A stretch of 64,000 bases of DNA from Rhizomys pruinosus (GCA_009823505.1 VZQC01009572.1:109105-173104); one strand, 5' to 3'; positions 45,541 to 57,979 are shown, counted from the stretch's first letter. A program made the numbers and translations. The notes: generated from the letters alone by a model not told the origin.

Positions 45541-46796
45541 TGAGTCTGCCTGGGCAGGATGCTGGTGGTGATATGCCCTGGAAGTGGGCAGTCCCAGCCC
45601 TGGTCTATCTGATTTGTATTTACCATAAGAGAAAGTCAAAACCGAAGAGAAATGGTGGGAGAAGGGGGCAAGTGCATAGTGGAATTATAACACATCAGGG
45701 CACGGAGGCTCAGAATTCCAGGTTCTGTCCCTTGCTACCAGCAATTTGCAGCTAAAGAAGGTGAGCCCCAAAGAACAGAGCTATACTTGACTGGAGGCCA
45801 ACCATGCAAACTACCTTGATCGTATGTCAGGACTCTTTCTAAAACACTATTTCACTTCTTTGGGAGTACCTTCATTCCAGGAAAACCTGATTTCCTTTTT
45901 TATCTAACATGTAGATGGTGACTAGGATGGGCATGTATGGACCAGAGCGAATCAGCAGGTGGTGACATGGCCTGAAAGTCACAGAGGCTTATCTAGGAAT
46001 CTCAGCAGAACCAACTGCCTATAGCAGAACAAATAAGATCTCTACCTCCATGTCCACATGTCCAATGGGGTCATAGTAGAGTCTGCATCACTGGGCTGGG
46101 AAGATGATGTTCTCCTTCACACGAAGTGCTTGATTGTTGGCATCCATCGAATAGCTAGTCCATGGTAACTATTATCGCCATCTGAGAATAATTGACATGA
46201 TCAATACATTAGTAAAGAAAGTTTTTTGTTTCGTTTATATAAACAGAAAATAGAGTGTCTTATTTTATAAAGATATAGATACTTTTGAATGCTACTAATA
46301 GTTTTTCAGCCCTAGTGTTCTGACAAGTGTACATGAAAAATGTCACATTTAGCAGCCAGCTCGACTCTTTGGGGACTAGTAACTTTTTATTTGTTTATGT
46401 ATCCTATTGGTTACATGTATAGGAAAACCAACACATTCTTAAAAGCCACTGATAATGAAAGCTTGCCTCCCAGATCTGTCCCTCCCATTTATTCCCATGG
46501 TGGGCCTTGTAGAAAGCACATGTGGGAAAGCACAGCCCACAGACATATGGTAAGGTATAAATCCAAATACAGAGAGGCTTTATTCAAAATGGGTGGATTA
46601 AATAGGAAGCATGACCTCATCTCCCAGGGTCCAATCCCAGACTTTTTCGTCATCACATCCCAATTTGTGGGCGTGGCCAGGGAGGTCCCAAGACTCTCAA
46701 TTATGCCTCTGGGTGGCACTGGCTGGAAATGCTAGAGCATGTATACCTAAGCTCAGATTGTATTTGGCTACACCCAGAAACTCAAAGAGGGAAAGA
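45541..46796. other. Non-repetitive DNA, no gene supported
   Basis: Contains a 131-codon plus frame (46340-46735) with a hydrophobic stretch near residues 8-26. It has no recognised domain, no codon signature and an overlapping 76-codon frame on the other strand, so it is not called as a gene. Confidence 0.45.
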
Positions 46797-47087
46797 ACGG
46801 TGCTGAGGAGATGGCTTAGTCTGTACATAATGTGTTTGCTTTGCCATCATGAGAACCCACGTTCCAATCTCCAGCCCACAAGTAAAAAAGCTGGACGTGA
46901 TAATATGCACCTGTCACCCCAGCTCCGGGCGGGAGGAGATCTGAGAGTTGCTGGCCAACCAGTCCAGCTGAATCTGTGAGCTTCAGTATCAGTAAGAGAT
47001 TGCTTCACACATCAAAAGGTGAAGAGCAATCGAAGAGGATACATGATATCATCCTCTAGCCTCCACGTGCCACACATGCACATGCGT

Positions 47088-47089
<2 letters not shown>
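46797..47089 (+). repeat. B4-type SINE, full length
   Basis: Sense order: 'ctgaggagatggcttagtctg', 'agaacccacgttccaatctccagc' (B box), 'aaaaaagctggacgtgataatatgcacctgtcacccc', 'tctgagagttgctggccaacc', 'catgatatcatcctctagcctcc'. It ends in a CA-repeat tail. Confidence 0.85.

Positions 47090-47122
<33 letters not shown>
47090..47122 (+). repeat. (CA)n microsatellite
   Basis: 16 CA units forming the tail of the B4 copy. Confidence 0.97.
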
Positions 47123-47125
<3 letters not shown>

Positions 47126-47126
<1 letters not shown>

Positions 47127-47335
47127 TGACTGGAAAGATAGCTTAGCAGTTAAGAGTGAATACTGCTCTTGCAGAGAACCTGAATTTAGTTCTCGACATC
47201 CCTGTCAGGCGATTCACAACCACATGTGACTGTAGCTCCAGCTCCCCGGGATCTCGTGACCTTTTCTGGCTTCCTTGGGTACTTTCACACATGTGCCATT
47301 TATTCATACAGACACAAATGTATAAATAAAAATAA
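47126..47335 (+). repeat. B3-type SINE
   Basis: Sense 'gactggaaagatagcttagcag', 'gaatttagttctcgac' (decayed B box), 'caaccacatgtgactgtagctcc', 'ctggcttccttggg', ending 'gtataaataaaaataac'. It begins directly after the B4 tail, perhaps inserted into its A/CA tail. Confidence 0.85.
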
Positions 47336-48423
47336 CAAAAGGATGAGATAGGCCTAAAAGAGGGCAGAATGTCTGACATAAAGTAAACACCCACCCAGGT
47401 TTGGCTCTTCAAACTAAATGGACCACATCCTGACGATTCCATTGACTACACCATTGAGAAGATATTGGGGTAGGCTGAAGAATATTCACTTGTGTATCTG
47501 TTATTTCTCAGGTAGGCAAAGTGCTAGTCATTTTCCGGAGGGAAAAAGTGACCTACCATCCTGTCATGAAGTGTTGCATTTGTTGCCTTGATTTCTTCAA
47601 ACAGGCATTCACAGTAGCATTCTGAGCAAGAGCTGGAGTAACAGGGGAATCTCTGAGACAGATGTGTACGTGGAGAGGTTGCTTTAGTAAAAATTGTGCA
47701 AGGAGTAAACATGGCAGTTACTTTTAGTGGTGATATCTCCGTAGTTTGCAACCAGAGGCTGTACAAATTGCAAAGGAGGGAAAAGAATATCAAGGTTTTC
47801 CTACGTTGAGGTTACAGATGGGCCACAGAGCTCCCATTTGTACTTGCAGGGAGTCTCAGTCATTCCAAATGCATACTCACCCTGGCAACATTTCAAAGCA
47901 TTATTTCACATTACCCTAGTATTTTATCACACATCACATGTCTGACACAGTTCTCTCCCTGGCAAGAGAGTGCTTCAGGCAAAGTTTCAGATTTTGTCAG
48001 CAAGAAACAAGGGAATTGTTACAATCCAGAAATGGCTGGGGAAACATACCTTCAAGTGCTACAAATTTGTAAAGGTAAAACTCCAGGTAGGAAGAAAGGA
48101 GAGACGAGGGAGCACATATCTCGCCAGTTTCTGTGTATTTTGCAGTGAGCCCAGGGTCCAGATGAGCTAAGTCACAATGCATTTCATTGGCCAATGGGGG
48201 TCAATCCATGATAAGCCAAGTGGAGAAGATGAGGGATGATGCAACCCAAGCAGAGAGATCCACATCATCAACTCTTCTGCCTCTGTTGCCCAGGGGGACA
48301 GTGGATTATCGGGGTCTGTCATTTTGCCCTTGTCTTGTGGTGTAGTCCAGACTTGGCTGAAAGTATCGTTTCTTCCTTTCTTTGATTTTCATCCATTGAA
48401 CCAAACTGGTGCTTTGTCTGCCA
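47336..48423. other. Non-repetitive DNA, no gene seen
   Basis: No repeat or exon recognised up to the start of the 40-bp minisatellite. Confidence 0.5.
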
Positions 48424-50250
48424 TGCTGAGTAACAGAGCCTGGGCACGGCAGTGGCATGGTATGCTGAGTAACAGAGCCTGGGCATGGCAGTGGGCATGG
48501 TATGCTGAGTAACAGAGCCTGGGCATGGCAGTGGGCATAGAATGCTGAGTAACAGAACCTGGGCACGGCAGTGGGCATGGTATGATGAGTAACAGAGCCT
48601 GGGCATGGCAGTGGGCATGGTATGCTGAGTAACAGAGCCTGGGCATGGCAGTGGGCATGGTATGCGGAGTAATAGAGCCTGGACATGGCAGTGGGCATGG
48701 TATGCTGAGTAATAGAGCCTGGGCATGGCAGTGGGCATAGTATGCTTAGTAATAGAGCCTGGGCATGGCAGTAGCATGGTATGCTGAGTAACAGAGCCTG
48801 GGCATGGCAGTGGGCATGGTATGCTGAGTAACAGAGCCTGGGCATGGCAGTGGGCATGGTATGATGAGTAACAGAGCCTCGGCATAGCAGTGGGGATGGT
48901 ATGCTGATTAATAGAGCCTGGGCATGGCAGTGACATGGTATGCTGAGTAACAGAGCCTAGGCATGGCAGTGGGCATGGTATGCTGAGTAACAGAGCCTGG
49001 GCACAGCACTGGGCATGGCGTGCTGAGTAACAGAGCCTGGGCATGGCAGTGGGCATGGTATGCTGAGTAACAGAGCCTGGCATGGCAGTGGGCATGGTAT
49101 GCTGAGTAACAGAGCCTGGGCATGGCAGTGGGCATGGTATGCTGAGTAACAGAGCCTGGGCATAGCAGTGGGCATAGTATGCTGAGTAACAGAGCCTGGG
49201 CACAGCAATGGACATGGTATGATGAGTAACAGGGCCTGGGCATGGCAGTGGGCATGGTATGCTGAGTAACAGAGCCTGGGCATGGCAGTGGGCATGGTAT
49301 GCTGAGTAATAGAGCCTGGACATGGCAGTGGGCATGGTATGCTGAGTAACAGAGCCTGGGCATGGCAGTGGGCATGGTATGCTGAGCAACAGAGCCTGGG
49401 CATGACATTGGCATGGTATGCTGAATAACAGAGGCTGGGCATGGCATTGGCATGGTATGCTGAGTAACAGAGCTGGGCATGGCAGTGGGCATGGTATGCT
49501 GAGTAATAGAGTCTGGCACAGCAGTGGGCATGGTATGCTGAGTAACAGAGTCTGGCACAGCAGTGGGCATGGTATGCTGAGTAACAGAGTCTGGCACAGC
49601 AGTGGGCATGTTATGCTGAGTAACAGAGCCTGGACATGGCAGTGGGCATGGTATGATGAGTAATAGAGCCTGGGCATGGCAGTGGGCATAGTATGCTAAG
49701 TAACAGAGCCTGGGCATGACATTGGCATGGAATGCTGAATAACAGAGTCTGGGCATGGCATTGGCATGGTATGCTGAGTAACAGAGCCTGGGCATGGCAG
49801 TGGGCATGGTATGCTGAGTAACAGAGCCTGGGCACAGCAGTGGGCATAGAATGCTGAGTAACAGAGCCTGGGCATGGCAGTGGGCATGGTATGCTGAGTA
49901 ACAGAGCCTGGACATGACAATGGGCATGGTATGCTGAGTAACAGAGCCTGGGCATGGCAGTGGCATGGTATGCTGAGTAACAGAGCCTGGGCATGGCAGT
50001 GGGCATGGTATGCTGAGTAATAGAGCCTGGGCATGGCAGTGGGCATGGTATGCTGAGTAATAGAGCCTGGGCATGGCAGTGGGCATGGTATGCTGATTAA
50101 TAGAGTCTGGGCATGGCAGTGGGCATGGTATGCTGGGTAGCAGAGCCTGGGCATGGCAGTGGGCATGGTATGCTGAATAATAGAGCCTGGGCATGGCAGT
50201 GGCATGGTATGCTGAGTAACAGAGCCTGGCACAGCAGTGGGCATGGTTTG
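48424..50250 (+). repeat. 40-bp minisatellite, about 46 units
   Basis: Units begin 'tgctgagtaacagagcctgg' and continue with 'gcatggcagtgggcatggta'. Many are 40 bp; others are 37-39 bp by loss of 'gg' or a G. The minus-strand unit contains no stop in any frame. Since 40 is not a multiple of three, three units read as a 40-residue period, and the minus strand shows long frames at 48319-49689 (456 codons), 48908-50194 (428) and 49696-50304 (202). The Cys/Pro/His-rich products have no known domain, and I treat them as repeat artefacts. Confidence 0.98.
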
Positions 50251-50576
50251 CATGACCGCAGAGATCTGGTACATGACAGATCTGTCAGGGGATGGTTCAG
50301 GCATGGGGGCAACACATCAGTTTGTGACTGGCTGGTTTTATAGGGCGCCATCTGCATCAAAGTCTATCAGTGTCTATCACAAGGTATAACCCAGTGGCTC
50401 TTACTTAGCCAGCTCCATCTTCTTAGGCTGCCTAAATGATAGCTAAGCCTGGGGTATGGTACGAATTCAACCACTTGATTCTCAAGTATCAATTACTAAT
50501 TGTTCTTACCTTGTCATGTGTATAAACTACTTCTATGACTTTGTTTCTTCAAATCAGTTTCCTTTTTCGAAAAACA
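50251..50576. other. Non-repetitive DNA, no gene seen
   Basis: Flank between the minisatellite and the next SINE. Nothing recognised. Confidence 0.5.
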
Positions 50577-50579
50577 CTT

Positions 50580-50618
<39 letters not shown>

Positions 50619-50812
50619 TTTGAGTGTATTGCCTGGGCGGATGTAAGTGTACCTGTGTTGTTCAGTGCATGTGGGGGTCAGAAGAAGGCATCAGATCCTC
50701 TGGAACTGGAGTTACAGAGGGACGTTAGCCTCCATGTGGATAAAGGGACTCAAACCTGGGTCCTCTACAAGAGCAGTCAGCACTCCTAACTGTGGAGCTC
50801 TCTCCAGCCTCT
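50577..50812 (-). repeat. B2/B3-type SINE with (TTTA)n tail
   Basis: Antisense: (TTTA)n at 50578-50621 (the A-rich tail expanded to a microsatellite), 'gtgtattgcctgggcgg', 'gggggtcagaagaaggc', 'tctggaactggagttacag', 'caaacctgggtcctctacaagagcag' and 'ctctctccagcc'. Diverged. Confidence 0.88.
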
Positions 50813-50894
50813 CACTCCCAGTTATTTCTTTTTTTACTGAATATATTAATTGAAAAAGGGGGGGGGTTAACATCATGAATTTAATAGAAACACC

Positions 50895-51110
50895 AGTTAG
50901 GAGTTAGGGATATAAATTAATTGAAAGAATATTTGCCTAGCCTGGGAAGGCCCTGCGATTGATTTCCAGTGCCACATAAAACTGGGTATGTTTGAACACA
51001 TTTACATTCCCAGAGCTTGGGAGGTAGAGGCAGAAGGATCAGGAATTCAAGTCCAACCTGCCACATAGTGAGTTTGAGATCAGCAAGATCTGTTTTAATA
51101 AAAAGGTAAA
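50895..51110 (+). repeat. B4-type (ID/B1 composite) SINE
   Basis: 'gaaagaatatttgcctagcc', 'cgattgatttccagtgcc', then B1-like 'cccagagcttgggaggtagaggcagaagg' and 'gagtttgagatcagc'. Old copy. Confidence 0.65.
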
Positions 51111-51590
51111 TGTGAAAATGAAAATAAAACCATGCCATTACATTTCAGTTGGATTCAGTTCTTGGCGCCTGAGACTTGGTCTCTCCTGGAAGTGACTAGT
51201 GAGAGCATAAGGACAGACAGTGTACAGTGCTTCCCTGGGCTGTATAAGTCCCCGAGTTCAGTCTGCAGCTCTGAAACAACAAAACAGGAAGAGGTGGGGG
51301 TCCCAAGCCTTAGAGTGCAGTAGAGACAAAGGAGAATCTAAAGGCAGCACCCCAGGAGAGCGAGTGTGTGCTGCATGAGCACCGTCTGTGGGACAGGGTC
51401 TGTGTGCTTCACACAGGAGGGACAAAGAGTGGGCAGTAGAGCCATGAAGTTGCGAAGAACCAAGTGGCAAAGGCATCTGATGGCTTAGCAGGCCTTGTTG
51501 AGGAATTTAGAAGAATGGGCAGGCAAGGGAACAAGCCCTTGGATGGCATACCCGGATTTGCATTTCAGAAAGACCACTGCTGTAGTTTAC
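51111..51590. other. Non-repetitive DNA, no gene seen
   Basis: No gene or sure repeat. 51420-51550 has a faint L2-like look. Confidence 0.45.
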
Positions 51591-51975
51591 TTTTCCGTTG
51601 CTGTGATTAAACACTCTAACCAAAAGCAACATGGTAGAAAAAAAAAGATTTATTTAGCTTTTACTTCCAGGTCACTGTCCATCATTGAGTGAAGTCAGGA
51701 CAGGAACTCAAAGCAGGAGTTGAAGCAGAGACGGTGGAGGAACACTGTTTCCTGGATCGCGTCCAGGCTCTCCTTCAGCTATCGTTCTCATGCAGCTCAG
51801 GCCAACATGTCTAGGGATGCACTGTGCACAGTGGGCTGGGCTGGCACTTCTACATCAATTAGCAGTCAAGGAAATGCCGGTAGACATGGCCAGGAGCCAG
51901 GCTGATGCACAGGGAAACTCTTCAGTTGAAGTTGCCTCTTCCCAAGTATGTCGAGATGGCCACCAAGCCTTCTCA
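51591..51975 (-). mobile_element. ERVL-MaLR (MT/ORR1-type) solo LTR
   Basis: Antisense: 'tgtagtttacttttccgttgctg', 'ccaaaagcaacatgg', 'gttgaagcagagacgg', 'ggaacactgtttcctgg', 'gtgggctgggctgg', 'ggccaggagccaggctgatg', 'cttcagttgaagttgcctc'. Same family and order as 60113-60492. The LTR 5' boundary near 51975 is uncertain. Confidence 0.8.
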
Positions 51976-52235
51976 ACTGCAGACCTACAGAGGAGGAAAG
52001 GAATAGCACAAAGCAGAACTGAAGCTAAGGAGCTGCAGGAGACTTCTGGGAAACTGCCTGGAAAAGCACAGTGGCAAAGCTGGAACAGCAACTGTGGGGA
52101 GAAAATAAGGACCCCCGAGATATTGATTGATTGGATGCACACCTATCGCTGGTGCTGTCATGTGTCCTGAGGGCTGTAGCTTACAGACCTTTATCCTAGA
52201 AGCAGTCAGGTCAGTCTGGTCATTCTTCTATCACT

Positions 52236-52456
52236 ATAAAATATATATATTTTTTAATTTTATGTGTACAAGTGTATTGCCTGCATGTATGTAAGTGCAC
52301 CGATATTATGCAGTGCCCCCAGAGGTTAGAAGAGGAATGTCAGATTCCCTGGAGCTGGAGTTACAGACAGTTGTTAGCCATCATGCAGGTGCTGGGAATC
52401 AAATACAGGTCCTCTGCAAGAGCCATATACCTCTCAGATATCTCTCCAGGTCCTTA
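52236..52456 (-). repeat. B3-type SINE with 11-bp target-site duplication
   Basis: Antisense: 'aattttatgtgtacaagtg', 'attgcctgcatgtatg', 'gaatgtcagattccctggag', 'gtgctgggaatcaaatacagg', 'tatctctccagg'. It is flanked by cttctatcact at 52225-52235 and 52457-52467. Confidence 0.9.
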
Positions 52457-52467
52457 CTTCTATCACT

Positions 52468-53076
52468 TTTTAAGCTAAGCCTCCCAAATCCCTACATCTG
52501 CCTTAATTAATTAAAAAGGAAAAATAGCCCAGTGTAGTCTGTCAACTCAGCTGTCCTGCCCTCCAGATCCAAGTTGAGGCCCCTGGTCCTTCAGATTACT
52601 CTGAAGCTAGAGCTTTTCAAGTAATTCTGAGACCTTATAATGACGTAGTTCATGGCAGTTGCTTGTAGAGTCAGGGCAGGGCTTAGTTGCTACAATCGTG
52701 TTTTACTTGTGTTCAGGATTTATTTTGAACTCAGGACACCTTTGTCTTCCAGGAGACATTTGGCAGATGTCACAAGTAGAAGGGGATAGTGTGTGCTAGT
52801 CACATCAAGGGTGGAGATCAGGGGTGTTATGAAATACCCTACAATGCTCAAAATAACCAACCACAACTAAAAAGGATCTGGGCTCAAATGCTGATAGAGC
52901 CTGAAGCTGAGAACTCTGCCAGGTGAGAGTATCAGGCACTTCTCTCAAGATACCACTATGTGCTGCTCTTAGTAGCCGGGTGTGATCACAGGTGTTCAAG
53001 GGTGAGGGGCAAGGACACTTAGAATGGAGAAGCACCTTGCTTCCTGGGTACTGTGGCATCAAACTGAGTCAGAAGC
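52468..53076. other. Non-repetitive DNA, no gene seen
   Basis: No repeat or exon recognised. Confidence 0.5.
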
Positions 53077-53195
53077 CATTTATGGTGCCATATGCCTGTT
53101 ACCTCAGCATTTGGGAAGTTGAGGCAGGAGGATTGCTAATTTGAGGCAAGCTTGAGCTAGATAGTAAGACCTTGCCTCAAAAGTAAATGAAAAAA
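53077..53195 (+). repeat. B1-type SINE, old
   Basis: Sense: 'atggtgccatatgcctgttacctcagc', 'ggaagttgaggcaggaggattgc', 'agtaagaccttgcctcaaaa'. The divergence and 119-bp length suggest an early B1 or proto-B1 monomer. Confidence 0.75.
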
Positions 53196-54020
53196 AAAAT
53201 GAATGAACTAGTCAGAAGAGGCAGTTCAGGACTAGTCCTTGGCCCCAGATACCCAGGGCTGCCTCTAGCACCTCTGTGACCTCTGTGGAGTCAAGATACT
53301 TTAAGATGTCTCCTCATAGAAATAGACATGAAAGTACACTCACAAGGGAAGGTCGCTCAGTCCCGAGCATCACAGCAGGTGTGTGGCAGTCCAGTAATCT
53401 TCATGCTTTCTTGGCTAGGTTCTAAGCCTGCCCAGAAAGCAAGCATCTCTGACCTCAGAAGACGGTAGTGATAATTACTTTTTCCTAGGGGAGAAAGATG
53501 CCATAAAGATAAACACATTTTAAATTGCTGCACGCCTCCTGCAAGCTTGGAGTCTATTTGTGAGACATTTATCTCCTGTGTCCTCACTAAGCCCCCCCTG
53601 AAATTATCATTTAATTAGTAAACCTAATAGCCTGAGGTACGTCAATCAATAAGAAAGAGAATAGATGAAGCCAAATCTGATGCATCACAGTATTGAACCG
53701 TCTGCAGGATGCTGAGAGCCCTTCCTCTACAATGAACATGCTTCCAGCCCACTGTGATCCTGAAAGAAGGGCCCAGATGTCACTTGCATTTAGACATTTA
53801 GAGAGAAAGATTATATGTACACCGTGTTGGACCCTGAGTGAAGGAGTACTGAGTCACTATTTGTGGACAGAAATGAATTTACTTTCATGCAAACTGAGTT
53901 CTCTGTTTTCACTTGAATAGACATGGGTAACTGTCTTCATGGTGTGAATACAACTCAGTAGGGGACAACACAGTCAGAATTCAGAGGGGATAAACCTCTT
54001 GAGAAAATAGATATTAAGAG
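53196..54020. other. Non-repetitive DNA, no gene seen
   Basis: No repeat or exon recognised. Confidence 0.5.
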
Positions 54021-54048
54021 GATATATATATATATATATATATATATA
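54021..54048. repeat. (AT)n microsatellite
   Basis: About 13 AT units, self-complementary. Confidence 0.95.
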
Positions 54049-57000
54049 CTTCTTCAAGACCCAGAAAGGTCTAGGAGGCAAGTCAGGTGACAGAAGAGGT
54101 GAGAACCTTCAAGGGTTCGTGATTCTTTTAACACCTTCCTCTGGCTTTCCTCTCTGAGCAATCTCTGGAAAGCTAGGTGTGAGACCCATGCAGATTTAGA
54201 GCAGGTGTGCTGATGAACAATGATCCTCCCAGTGATGGGGTTAAACATTGCTATTATAATTGTGGCTGTAAATGGCAGTTTATAAAATCCCCCACCCCAT
54301 GGGCTGCATCTATTACCTAGGGCCAAGAGTACAGGGGACACTGAGGTAATCCTCATTTGGGTTCAATATCCAGCAAATACATCCAAACTGACTTTGGTGA
54401 TCAATAAAATATCACTAAAATTCATTAGCGGGAGAAAATCTATAACTTTTGCCATCTCCGAGGCCATGGGAAATCCTTTCTTGGTGAACTCTTGGGCCAG
54501 AGATTATTCCTCCCTTGAATTATAGTGAAATCTGCCTTAAGTTAGCACCCAGGGACCATCCAAAATCCGTAACTTGGTAGAGGTTGAACTTTAGCTAAAG
54601 GTCAAACAGAATTCTTCCAGAAACCTTAGGGGTTGCTTAAAGGTGAAATAAAAATCTGAGATGAAAATTGACTTAATCCCTGGTTTATGAACCAAGTACG
54701 ACTGCTAAGCAGGCTGAGGAATGCATTGGGCTCAGATAAGCACTTCAACTAGTTTGTCTGAAAGTTCTCCTCCACTCCCGCTGCCCCCAACCCCTACATC
54801 TAGTGCTGCAAGCTTTTCTGACTTATCAGTGACATGCCTAGCAGTGCTACTGTTTGCCCAGGTTACCTAAGGATTCCTTTCAGGATCTTTGCCTGTGTGC
54901 TTGGGACCTCTGGCAAAAGAGATGTCACAGTGACATTCCAGGTCAGGCCTTACTCATGGTATAAACAATGGAGTATCCATCTGGAAGAGCAAAGCCCACT
55001 TAACCAACATCAGCATCTATTCATTGTAGGAAGGACTTTCTTTAAGAGAGGGATACATATTTTAGCCCATATATTCAAAGATTTATTTTTGTTATCACAT
55101 ATCATAAGGTTTAGCGGGGAAATAAGTTAGCTATATAGTCTCATCTTTAGTCCTTTCTAAAGCATATGGAGAATTTATAGCTATCTTGAGATATTGTTCT
55201 GTGCCTTACAATGGTTACAAGAAAAACACTATAGACTAGCTGCTTTCATGTGGTTCTGGAAGCTGTGTGTTTAAGGCCCCTGCATGTATGGGATCTTGGT
55301 GAGGGCTTTCCATGCTCCTAGTTTACTGATGTCATCCTCCTTGCTACATCCTCATATACTGGAGGGAAAAAGCACCCGGTCTCTTCAGTCCTTTAGAAGG
55401 GCACTAGACCCATCACTGGCCTCTAGAGTTCATTAAACTCCCAAAGATCCCACCAGCAAATTCTGTGGCTTGGGATCAGGGCTTTGTCACCTGGACTTTT
55501 GGGACACACAATTCAGTCACAGCACTCAAACTCCTGGGGCCAAAGCTAAGAAGGCAGTATAGACCAAGATGAGGCCTGTCTTCTTTTAAGTAGACAAAGA
55601 ATCAGGCCTGACAGGTGCATTTGCATCCCAACTATGGCATATCTTGTAGCTTGGATTGGTCACTATAATCCACTGAGCTCTTATTTCTTCCAGCATGCAG
55701 GAGAACCAAAGCAGTAGATCTACCAGTCACTACCAGTCACTGGGTCAATCTCCACGCTGGGCAAACATATCTAGTGAATTTTCACCCATAGTATTTCAAC
55801 CTGGGGGCTGCTGTCCCCATCTGAGGAGATAAGATTGTCCTTAAAAGATTAGCTAAAAAATACTGACTTTTCAGGGCTGAGATGAAATTCCAGTGGCACA
55901 GCAGGGCACAGCCATGAGGACAGGGAAAGAAACATACGTAGCGACACACATATGTAGTAGTTGCATTTCGGGAGGAGTGAGCTGACTGGGATGGAGCTGC
56001 TGCCAGACATTAGGCAGGAAGTGTGATTTTAACTTGTTCAGCAGAAGTTTTACTAAGGTCATCTCTGCTTCTCCTATGATGACACATCAATGTGTCCCTT
56101 TGGCCACACACTTCAGAGTACTCTGTTGTGGGATGGAAGTTTCCTCACCATGATTTATACCTCAGGGGTATTGATCAGTGCTAAGTACTAGGAACTTGGT
56201 GGTATTCAGGAGGCATGTTACCTTGCTGAGTTGGTGGTCACAGGGCCTTTCTTCCACTTTAAGCCAAGCTGAAAGAGGGGAGGAAGAGAAGAATGCTCTA
56301 GGGAGGGGTCTTGACTTGAGGATTTCTTAATATGGAAGTAGGTTGACTCCATATGCTCACAACCATAGATCTAGGCCTATTGTTCTGTGTTAATGGTTAC
56401 TGCCTATTTGGGTAGTCCAACTTATTTTGTATACAGAAGAAATTGTTGTTTGAATAAATGATGTTTTCATGGAGGGAAGTCATATATACGCCCTTGAGGC
56501 CTGCTTCACATAACTAGAGACTTATTTATGTCAATGTCATGGAGTTGATATAGCTCACAGGATAAATCATCTCAGCACAATAGTCTAATTGAAGGCTCCC
56601 AGGAAACCAGGCAAGCGGCACAAAAGTCACCTGTAGAGAAAACCCAGGAATAGTTTGTGTCTGAATGTTTGATTCTTGCTTCCTGGAATATGGATCTTGG
56701 TTCTTTTCCAGAACAATCGTCCTTCTCCCCCTAATAGTATTTAATTTTCTGATTACAGTGGTTGCTTCCAAAGGCAGGACTAATCCCAGAGCAGGGCCGA
56801 TACACGGTGATGCCGTCATCCTTCTAGAAACCCTTTATGTCCAAGCTAATGAATGTGCCAGCAACAAAATAGCCTGTTCCGTGGGCATGCTGTGTATGCA
56901 TGCACACTTGAATGTGGCTTTGTTACCCTGGCTGAAATCATGGTGGTGCCAAGCTAATAGCTTAACATTAAATCAATTTCATTAATCGATAGTCCCTATC

Positions 57001-57829
57001 TCTCTCTTTTTTAGCAATGTTAGTCTACTGTTAAAGTACAGGTCTACCATCCAGTAGGTTTATGAAACCTTTGAATTGTTTTTTGTCAGGCTTAATATAT
57101 TTAGCTCTAAGTAACTGCAGATATCTTATGAAAGCTAATTGATTTATGGAAAAGATAAAAACAAAAGACCAGTAGGAATTTGGGATCCAGATATAAGAAC
57201 TCTAGAGAGAGTTTAAGATAGATAATATACCTATATTTTCTTATGATTAATATTCAAAGTCTACTTCTTGATGTAATAGGCCTGAGGAAGTTTCTTTGCA
57301 AGAAGTCCCTAACACAGGGGTAATGGCCCAGAGGCCAAGTTGGATCAGCTGCTTGTTCGGGGCAACACATTTTATTAGAATACAGCCAAGCTTGCAAACT
57401 GCTTTCTCACTAAAATGGCAAAATATTTGTGGCACAGACCAATGTCCTGCAGAGTATAAAATAATGCTTATGTAGCCTTTTCTAGGGAAAAAATGCTTAG
57501 CCTTTTCTTAAAGTGGGATGAAAGACATCAGTGGCATAGGCTGCAATGTTTGCTGAAAACGCGAACGTAGGGTAAGTCAAAGTCAAGTGCTCCCTTCAGA
57601 TTATAATAAATGAGTGGTCCGCTCTACAGGAAGGAGGTGTGACTCCATGGGCCACTGAATAAACATGGCAGGAACTCATTAGATAGGTCCAGGCTAGAAA
57701 CGTAAATTGGAGAGTCATGGAAACAGTATTTAAAGCTATAGCCTTGTTTTTTCCACCACATACACAAGGCTAGCTGGCCTGTGGGTGCCCAGGGATTCTC
57801 CTTCATCCACCTCCTGTTTCTTCGTAAGA
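54049..57829. other. Long repeat-free stretch; candidate regulatory block 56.5-57.2 kb
   Basis: 3.8 kb in which I recognise no rodent SINE, LTR or L1, the longest such stretch in the window. 56540-57160 carries 'tttaattttctgattac', 'caatttcattaatcgatag', 'gctaattgatttatgg' and related TAAT/TGATT motifs. 55718-55740 has a small direct repeat of 'accagtcact'. Frames of 97-106 codons overlap on opposite strands at 56526-56985 and have no motifs. Confidence 0.45.
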
Positions 57830-57948
57830 AGGCTGGGGTTACAGACACGCACAATGGCTCACAGCTTTATGAAGACACTGAGGATCTGAACTCAGATCCT
57901 GTGCTTGTGTAGCAAATGCTTTACCCATTGAGACATCTTCCCTGTCCA
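57830..57948 (-). repeat. Decayed ID/B4-type SINE head
   Basis: 'aggatctgaactcagatcctgtgc', 'tagcaaatgctttacccattgagacatcttccc' is the antisense of a tRNA-derived SINE head. Only the head is present. Confidence 0.55.
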
Positions 57949-57979
57949 GACTCAGACTTTTAAAATTAATTAATTAATT

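Noticed and set aside
46340..46735. 131-codon plus-strand frame as a small membrane protein
   Set aside because: It has one hydrophobic stretch, but no signal or domain I recognise, and opposite-strand frames of similar quality overlap it.
48319..49689. 456-codon minus-strand frame as a real gene
   Set aside because: The frame is made entirely of a 40-bp tandem repeat that has no stop in any minus-strand frame. There are several equivalent overlapping frames, no unique domain and no promoter or splice evidence.
39052..50250. CRISPR array
   Set aside because: The repeats are contiguous without unique spacers, so they are minisatellites, and the genome is a mammal's.
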